From contig PYIU01000008.1 of the NCBI GenBank assembly GCA_003415625.1, forward strand, positions 620,001 through 684,000: a DNA stretch of 64,000 bases. The letters run 5' to 3'. This DNA comes from Aquanectria penicillioides. Its lineage: Eukaryota > Ascomycota > Sordariomycetes > Hypocreales > Nectriaceae. The position numbers and the translations under genes were made by a program. Below are positions 57,911 through 64,000 of this stretch, one piece after another. The first letter of the stretch is position 1, and each line of letters starts with the position of its first letter. The notes under the pieces are model-generated. The model was given only the letters and a program-made list of their open reading frames with translations, did not search any database and was not told the DNA's origin.

Positions 57911-59064
57911 ATGCATCGTCCACGGCTCCTGGGCCTGGGCGTCCAGGGCCTTGCCCGCGCTCGAGCCCACGGCTTCTCAAGCCGCCGAAGCTACATTACC
58001 GACGCCGATGTTGAATCTGCGCGACGATACTGCTTCACGCAGCTCCAGTACGCCTCAGTGACGCCTCTTCTACCTTGGCATGCCTCTAACTCCCGCCCAG
58101 GAACAGCGACTACGATGCGCACCTCGTCCGCCGCTTCGTCCCTCCTCCCATCCAAGACACCTACGCCGCCCTCCGCACCCTCAACCTTGAGCTCGTCCGC
58201 CTCCCCGAGCTCGTCTCTAACCCTACGATCGGGACTCTTCGCATGAAGTTCTGGCAGGAGTCCCTTGACAAGACCTTCGCGGGCCTTCCCCCCCGCGAGC
58301 CAATCTGCATCCTCCTACATAAGGGTCTGCAGGACCTCGAAGCCCGCGCCGGCAGCGGAACCAAGAAGTCCATCAAATTTTGGGTCTCGAGGCTGGTAAA
58401 GACAAGAGAAAAGCACATGACGAACCGGCCCTTTGCTAGCCTGGCTGCTTTGGAGGAGTATGCTGAGAACACCTACTCGACCTTGATGTATGCGACATTG
58501 GCATCTCTGCCATTGCGGTCAATGCATGTCGATCATCTCGCCAGTCACATCGGAAAGGCATGCGGCATTACGGCAGTGTTACGAGGAATCCCCGTTCTCG
58601 CCGCACCGCCTCCCCCAACTCAAACGCCCACAGGTCACGAAGCTCCCACTCGTGACCCAGCTCTGTTGCTTCCCCTGGATGCAATGGCTGAGGCAGGAGT
58701 CAAGGAGGAGGAAGTCTTCCGCCAGGGCCCCAATGCCCCCGGTCTACAGGATGCAGTGTTCACGGTCGCCACGCGCGCAAACGACCATCTCATCACAGCA
58801 AGGGAGATGTTGAAGCGACTCAAGGCTGGAGAGGATCCCGGCCATGAGTTTGAGCACCATGGAGAGGACGAGCACTTGTACGAGGAGTCAAGCGACACTT
58901 TGAAGGAGATCCAGCAGGGCTTTGGTGTCTTGCTGGAGGCCATTCCTGTCCAGCAGTACTTGCAACGACTGGAGCAGGCCGACTTTGACCCATTCGCAGT
59001 CAAGCCGGGCGGATGGAAGCTACCTTGGAATGTCTGGAAGTCTCTTTCGAAGCAGAGTTTATAA
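57911..59064 (+). CDS. Mitochondrial complex I assembly factor, NDUFAF6-type (phytoene/squalene synthase fold)
   Basis: Mitochondrial protein of 366 residues. Exons 57911-58047 and 58101-59064 flank a 53-nt intron whose removal restores ARRYCFTQLQNSDYDAHLV. The first 30 residues are Arg-rich without acidic residues, a good matrix-targeting sequence (MHRPRLLGLG). The body has the isoprenoid synthase-like fold: RRFVPPPIQDTYAALRTLNL, MKFWQESLDKTF, SIKFWVSRLVKTREKHM, YAENTYSTLMYATLASL and HLASHIGKACGI. The aspartate-rich motifs needed for prenyl chemistry are not evident, consistent with the non-enzymatic NDUFAF6 group that supports early assembly of the ND1 module. A confusion with an active synthase is unlikely. 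It shares a short divergent promoter with RAD5. Confidence 0.9.
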
Positions 59065-59663
59065 AGGTCGGGTGTACAAAGGAAGGAATGGCGTCCTGGG
59101 AGGAATGTGGAATAACATGTACAATATGTAGACACTATGATGTACCAACTGAATGACGAATTGGGACGGTTGAGAAGAAACCTCCCGAAATGCCTCTCTG
59201 TGGATTTTTGTGTCCTGAATCTCGTTGTATTGGTGAAATGGTCAACTGGATTACAATATTGCTCTGAAACTTCCCCCAACACTAATATTTACAACATGAC
59301 AGTGACGACTGATTCGCAGCCTCGTTCGGTAAAATGACAATGTTGTTATTTAGTAAAATAATGCAACGGACACGCTAATTCGAATAACACCATACAGAGT
59401 TCCTTGACTTTGCATCTACACCGTATGAGAAATCGTGGGTTGCATATTTTGGATGATGAGTCTCCAGGGTAGGTTCATAGCCATGAGCCGCCCCACCGAA
59501 CAGCCAAGACTCACGGCACACCTCGACCTCACCACGGATAAACCACGGCATATCGAATCCCCGTACAGAAATTCTGCCAAAGCTGGCGCGACACTCAAGC
59601 TCGCCTTCAACGTCAAATCCCACTATCCCTTCCCACACACCCCCAGTAGATGTCGTCGCCAAG
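59065..59663. other. Intergenic region before the mitochondrial ribosomal gene
   Basis: Upstream gene 3' UTR and bS6m promoter. No coding region was supported. Confidence 0.55.
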
Positions 59664-60197
59664 ATGCTCTACGAACTCATTGCAATTGTAAGTGCCCCAT
59701 TGACGGCCCATTGGTATCGATGGCTTGGCTGATTCGCAATTAGGTCCGTCCGGGCAACCTCGGCGAGGTGAAGGAGTACGTTTTCTCCCATTCGATCCCC
59801 GTCCCATCTGACAACGTTCCGACCTGAGTCGACAAATTCGCATGCGAGACCCCCAATTCCGACGCAAGTACTAACAATTGTTTTCCTTTTTTGTAGAATC
59901 GCCCAGACCGTTGGCTCCCTCGTCCTCAGGAACGGCGGCGTGGTCCGCGGCCTCGCCAACTGGGGCGTCTTCTCGCTGCCCAAGCCCATCTCCGTGCACC
60001 AAATGAAGCACACCCACGGTCACTACTTCGTCATGCGCTACGACTCGTCCACCAAGGTGCACCAGGACATCCGCAGCACGCTTCGCCTCGAGCCCCGTAT
60101 GATCCGCTCCGCCCACGTCAAGCTCGGTGATGGCAAGCTCGAGACCATCGCCCGCTTCGGACCCCCCAAATGGAAGACCCAGGGCCGAGAGGCGTAA
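59664..60197 (+). CDS. Mitochondrial small-subunit ribosomal protein bS6m
   Basis: Component of the mitochondrial ribosome small subunit, 118 residues. Exons are 59664-59687 (only eight codons, MLYELIAI), 59744-59775 (32 nt) and 59897-60197; introns are 56 and 121 nt. After splicing, VRPGNLGEVKEIAQTVGSLV and NGGVVRGLANWGVFSLPKP match the S6 fold, followed by HQMKHTHGHYF and a C-terminal extension. No long targeting peptide is present, as is usual for bS6m. The two tiny first exons mean that an unspliced frame would miss the start. It converges on DCN1. Confidence 0.93.
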
Positions 60198-60896
60198 AGC
60201 TTAAGAGAGAAAGAAAGAGGAAAGAGAGCAGGAAAGCGGAATGTGATGGAAAAATGAGATTCGAGACCCCAAGATCCGAAAGACGCCAACCAAAAAGAAG
60301 CTGGCGGGTGTTTTGTGTAGGGTACTCGAGCGAGCCAACTGGATGAGCAGGTCGGGACAGTGAACCATATACGCCCGTGGCCATGAATTCAGGCGTCATA
60401 TGAGATGATGCCGTGTACAAAATTGCATACTGCCGAAGGGACGGCAGTCATGGTTGTATGAAGTATTATAGAGCCTGGAATCTATGCATTGTCATTTTTC
60501 ACTTGCTACTCCCACATCTGGTGCTATGGATTGAAAGATGAGAGGACCGAGGACTGGAGCCTTGTGACGTTGAGGCCACCGACGAGGCCAGGAGAGAAAC
60601 CCAAGCTAAAGGTGTAGTAGTCTCATCATGATTCCTCTTCTGGTCCTACAAGTGTCTATCATAACATAAATTCATTCATCCGCGGTCACAAGCAGTCTTG
60701 AGTGCCACTCGGCTAACGCCATCCGCTTCTAGAAAACGCAGCCCTTTTGCCCATGCTCCTGATTGGCGCCGGTGCGATGTGTTGATTGTAAAAAAAAAGA
60801 AAAAAAGAAATACGTTTGGCATTGGGGGTCATGAGTGCCATAGTCCATTATATGTACTCCGAGTTCGAGAAGACGTTTGAGGGAGGTCAGGGGTAT
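60198..60896. other. Convergent intergenic region
   Basis: Separates the bS6m and DCN1 3' ends. An A-rich run lies near 60790. No coding region was supported. Confidence 0.55.
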
Positions 60897-63235
60897 TTAG
60901 TGCTCGTCGACATCCATGCCATCGGTTTTAGCGATGCCCTTCTCTCGGCACCACTCAACAAAGTCATCAATGACGCTTGGCCAGGCACCATCCTCGTTCC
61001 AAAACGACAGAGTCTCGTCCGTCATAGATTTGAGAGCAAACTCGAGCGTCATGTTCCACATGTCCCGGTTGACAGAGCGGGTCCACTTCTCGCCTAGGAA
61101 AGTTTTCCATAGCTCCAGCCAGTCATGGTTCTTTGACTTCCAGGGCATGCCCGGAGCAGTGAAGAGCATACCCCAGTAGATCAGAGCGTTTTCGAGGCTC
61201 AGCGCCTTCTGGTCGCTTTCCTTTCCAACGACGAATGTGTGTCGGTAAACTTTCTTGAACAGAGATGGTTCGGTCTTGAGGTTGACGATGAGCTTTTCGA
61301 GATGGGCAGCATGCTCTGCGTGGGACGCGCCAACCCTGAATGACGGTTAGTCGGGTGTCAACTTTGGAATCCCTTGCCCACGCCACAGCGTTCACACCGA
61401 AAAGAACGCCGACAAGGCACAGTAAAAATCAGGGGATACTAACCCAGTGACTTTCCATCCGTCTACATATCCTTGCTTGGTAATGACACCCACGGTAGGC
61501 GCCTGGACTACCTCGAGCGCCACAAACAGCTCTGCGTTTTCAAGACTGACATTCAGTTGCTCGGTGAGATATGACATGGTGGAGTCGAGCTCCAACTTGT
61601 CCTTTTCGTCTTTGTCATCTATAGAGATGGGTAGGTGAGTGAGTGGGTGGTGGGTGATTGGTTGCGAGGGCTACGACGAATCATACCTTGTAGTCCGGCA
61701 AAGAGAGACTCCAACTTGCTTTCCAAGGGTGATGGACCCTTGGTATCGCTGTTCGAGGAAAAGTATCTGAGCGAACAGGAATGTTAGTTTCGAGTAGGTG
61801 TTATATGGAAGGCATCAACTGGATCTCATAGAGTGGGCGAGACCGTCACTTGAGGGTTCGGTGTGGATGGGTAGGCCATAATTCAAGACAAGCCTGAGCC
61901 TACGGGCGGCTGAGATGGTGTACCGTGGTGTCGGTTGCTTGGATGAGCCTTTGGGGGATGCATCCAAGTTTTGCCTGCTCGACTTCCTGGAGAGGGACCA
62001 GGATGGAATGACTCGGGAAGATATGTGATTCTTGACACCCTTCCAGCCCATGGTTTCAGCTCATCCAAGAACCAGAGGCCTGGTTATTGGAGGAGATGTT
62101 TCAAGAATTCCGGCTACGACGCGGTGCACGCTGTGATGAACGTGTCCGTGGTGAAGCAGGTGGCGAGCACGGTTGGTCGGTCGAGAGAGGATGGCAGGCG
62201 GCTCGTTGAGGTTGAGAAATGGACCATGATTGATCGACGGGAACCCCAAGAGCAAACCTGAGCAATCGGAACTCTGGACGGAAAGGCACAGAGAGCTGGC
62301 AACGGCTTGCGCAATGGACACGGAGGCGTCCCCCTTTTTGACGCGGGAAACGACGTTGTTTCACAGCCATCGGCCTCACTGTCGGCCATACTCTGCTGTG
62401 CGTCCAGCGAGTGAGCCGAGCATCAGTGGGCCCGCCCACCAGGCGCGGGCATTGGCAGGTGCAAGTAGATGGGCATAAAGCGTACTGTAGGTGCATGTAT
62501 GTGTAGGCATTGGCATTGGCATAGGCTGAAAGGCAGAAAGGCAGAGAGGCATAGGGCGGAGGCATCGGCGCAACCAAGCGTAGGCCCGAGGCACGAGGCA
62601 CCCGCCTCGAGGCAATCAGTAGGTATATGTGGTCCCCATGTCCATGGCCGATACCGTTATCCATCATCGCGTCGCCCAATCTTGGACGTTGACGGTGATT
62701 GAGTTTGGGGTCGCTGACACCGCCACACAAGCGAGCAGGGGAACACGCTGGGAAGAGAGTAACCGGAGGACATACACGACCCGCATGTCCCGGTTGGAGT
62801 GACAATGGCGGAAGAAAAAAAAATGATAATGGGGAATGGTAAAATGAAAGGCAATGAAGACAAAAGGATAGAGACCACTTACGAATCGACGGCCTCGTTC
62901 ATCTTGAAACCCGAAGACTTGAGGTACTGTAGCAGTCGATATTAGTCCAGCTCAACCTTGCAACATCATCCGACCCTCGTTTGGGGCCCCTTGGGGTAAA
63001 CGGCGTCCCCGCTGCAACCCCCCGCCGGCCCGGTGTCGCCTACGATCGTGTCGTGAAGTGCTTCCTTTGCGTCATGGATGACCGGTGGGGGGCGTTGCTG
63101 GAATTTGGTACAGCCTGGCTGTGGGAAGGGGAAAAAAAATATACATACCCGGGTTGCATGACGCTCAGAGGCGCCTGTCAAGGTGACAAACTGAGCGATG
63201 AGGACCTTCTGCTGGGCGGACGATGGCGGCGGCAT
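60897..63235 (-). CDS. Defective-in-cullin-neddylation protein 1 (Dcn1)
   Basis: Scaffold E3 that helps Ubc12 attach Nedd8/Rub1 to cullins, 274 residues. Exons on the minus strand are 63235-63149, 62926-62883, 61766-61687, 61618-61444 and 61335-60897. A UBA-like domain is formed by the first two exons (MPPPSSAQQKVLIAQFV, YLKSSGFKMNEAVDS). The PONY domain covers the last three exons: VGKESDQKALSLENALIYW, MPWKSKNHDWLELWKTFL, VNRDMWNMTLEFAL and a final DEDGAWP-like motif (NEDGAWPSVIDDFVEWC). Intron 2 is 1116 nt, far above the 46-222 nt typical here, but both splice sites are consensus and the frame joins correctly. The product call is firm. Confidence 0.94.
61767..62882 (-). other. Unusually long intron of DCN1 (1116 nt)
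   Basis: Donor GTAAGT (62877-62882 on the minus strand) and acceptor CTCAG next to 61767. No protein with a recognisable domain is encoded inside; the 234-codon minus-strand frame at 62101-62805 has none. AGGCAGAAAGGCAG-type short repeats occur near 62530. Confidence 0.75.
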
Positions 63236-64000
63236 GATGGCGGCGAGGGTTCGGGAGATGACTGCCTGTCAAACGTATGGATGAGAGGCCGAGGCCGAGG
63301 CCAAGTAAGGCAGGTGAGTCGTTTGCTGTACGTCGTAGCGAGGGTCTCCGATCGGGGTGGATCGCGAGGCTTCTTTCGAAGGAGAGGCGGAGGGAGACGA
63401 GGACAGACGAGGGGTGCACGAGACACACGAAAGGACCGCGTACGACGGCAAGGACGAACGAGTCAAGGATCGTCGGGTGGTTCTGAGGGGCTCTCGGGCC
63501 TGGGGAGGGGAAAGCCGTCGGTTGAGGGTGGCTCTTCGGTATGTCGAGACGGAGATGGAGATGGAGATGGAGACGGAGACGAAGTAATAGTGGATGCGGT
63601 GGGATGTGGATGGAGGGGTTATGAGATGCTGGAGCCTTTTGCGACGAGGCTGTGATGCTTAGGTACCAACGTAGTGGGCGGTGGTGGCTGACAACCAGCC
63701 AGCGGGCTTGAGGGCGCCTGGGTGGTAGATTTTAGTGGGTGTTGGGGGGAGGATGCAAGGCCATCTCACTGTAGTTTCCGAGTACCTGAGATGTGGCTGA
63801 CCACTGCGGCTGAAGGGGCTTTAGGGTGGGAGCGGAAGGTTTGGTCATTATATCTCAGTGAGTTCAGGAACAACACACTTCTTTTCTGAAGTTGGAGTAG
63901 GAATAATAATGTAAAAATGCAGGAACTGGGGTTCACGGCCGTTTTAAGACTTTTCAAATATATATGGTTGTGAGGTATGGAATGGAAAGTTGGGTTCGTT
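63236..64000. other. Promoter side of DCN1, window end
   Basis: No coding region was supported. A GGAGAT/GGAGAC tandem tract lies at about 63550-63584. The plus-strand frame at 62981-63655 is antisense to DCN1 exon 1 and has no domain. Confidence 0.55.
63550..63584. repeat. GGAGAT microsatellite
   Basis: Five to six imperfect GGAGAT/GGAGAC hexamers in the region upstream of DCN1. Confidence 0.9.

Noticed and set aside
62101..62805. 234-codon frame inside the long DCN1 intron
   Set aside because: No domain, skewed composition and several overlapping frames; it more likely reflects GC-rich non-coding DNA.
62981..63655. 224-codon plus-strand frame over DCN1 exon 1
   Set aside because: Antisense to a firmly identified exon and Gly/Arg-rich without a motif.

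Overview
The window reads as nuclear DNA of a filamentous ascomycete, most likely a Sordariomycete (for example a hypocrealean or glomerellalean fungus). The evidence is short GT-AG introns (about 46-65 nt, with CTAAC/CTGAC branch sites just upstream of the acceptor), C-ending codons in strongly biased genes, long CT-rich leaders, and recognisable fungal families: a Crh-type GH16 with CBM18 and a GPI signal, a cytochrome P450, a DUF7025-type AAA ATPase and a NACHT-type NLR relic. No rRNA, tRNA, CRISPR array, plasmid feature or intact transposon was seen. The species was not identified.

Left part (1-30 kb): a gene-poor stretch, then a two-repeat Myb/SANT gene (6539-8008, six introns) behind a long leader with probable leader introns. 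Next come the GH16 cell-wall transglycosylase (12679-14102), a P450 (15535-17347), an NAD(P)-binding reductase-like gene broken by one apparent missing base (19219-19961), an acyl-protein-thioesterase-like hydrolase (minus, 20725-21657), an unrecognised 455-residue protein (24617-25984) and a secreted seven-bladed lactonase (28700-29872).

Middle part (30-48 kb) looks accessory, with weaker codon bias and large gaps. It holds an intracellular GH36 alpha-galactosidase (31498-33636), a kinase-fold protein of the family often named 'alpha-galactosidase A precursor' in fungal databases (minus, 35181-36053), a 4 kb gene desert, a copper amine oxidase (40356-42619, five introns), a DUF7025-type AAA ATPase (43873-46658, six introns), and a degraded 5'-truncated NACHT NLR relic (about 46906-47983) next to a very AT-rich tract.

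Right part (48-64 kb) changes to compact core genes. Two small single-pass membrane proteins converge (49904-50383 and 50902-51477). They are followed by an Arg-rich unrecognised protein (52209-53009), RAD5 (53981-57467) divergent from an NDUFAF6-type complex I assembly factor (57911-59064), the mitochondrial ribosomal protein bS6m/Mrp17 (59664-60197) and the neddylation factor DCN1 (60897-63235, with one unusually long intron). These core genes act in separate pathways (DNA damage tolerance, complex I assembly, mitochondrial translation, cullin neddylation), so their adjacency need not mean joint function. All exon boundaries given were worked out by eye from splice signals and frame continuity.
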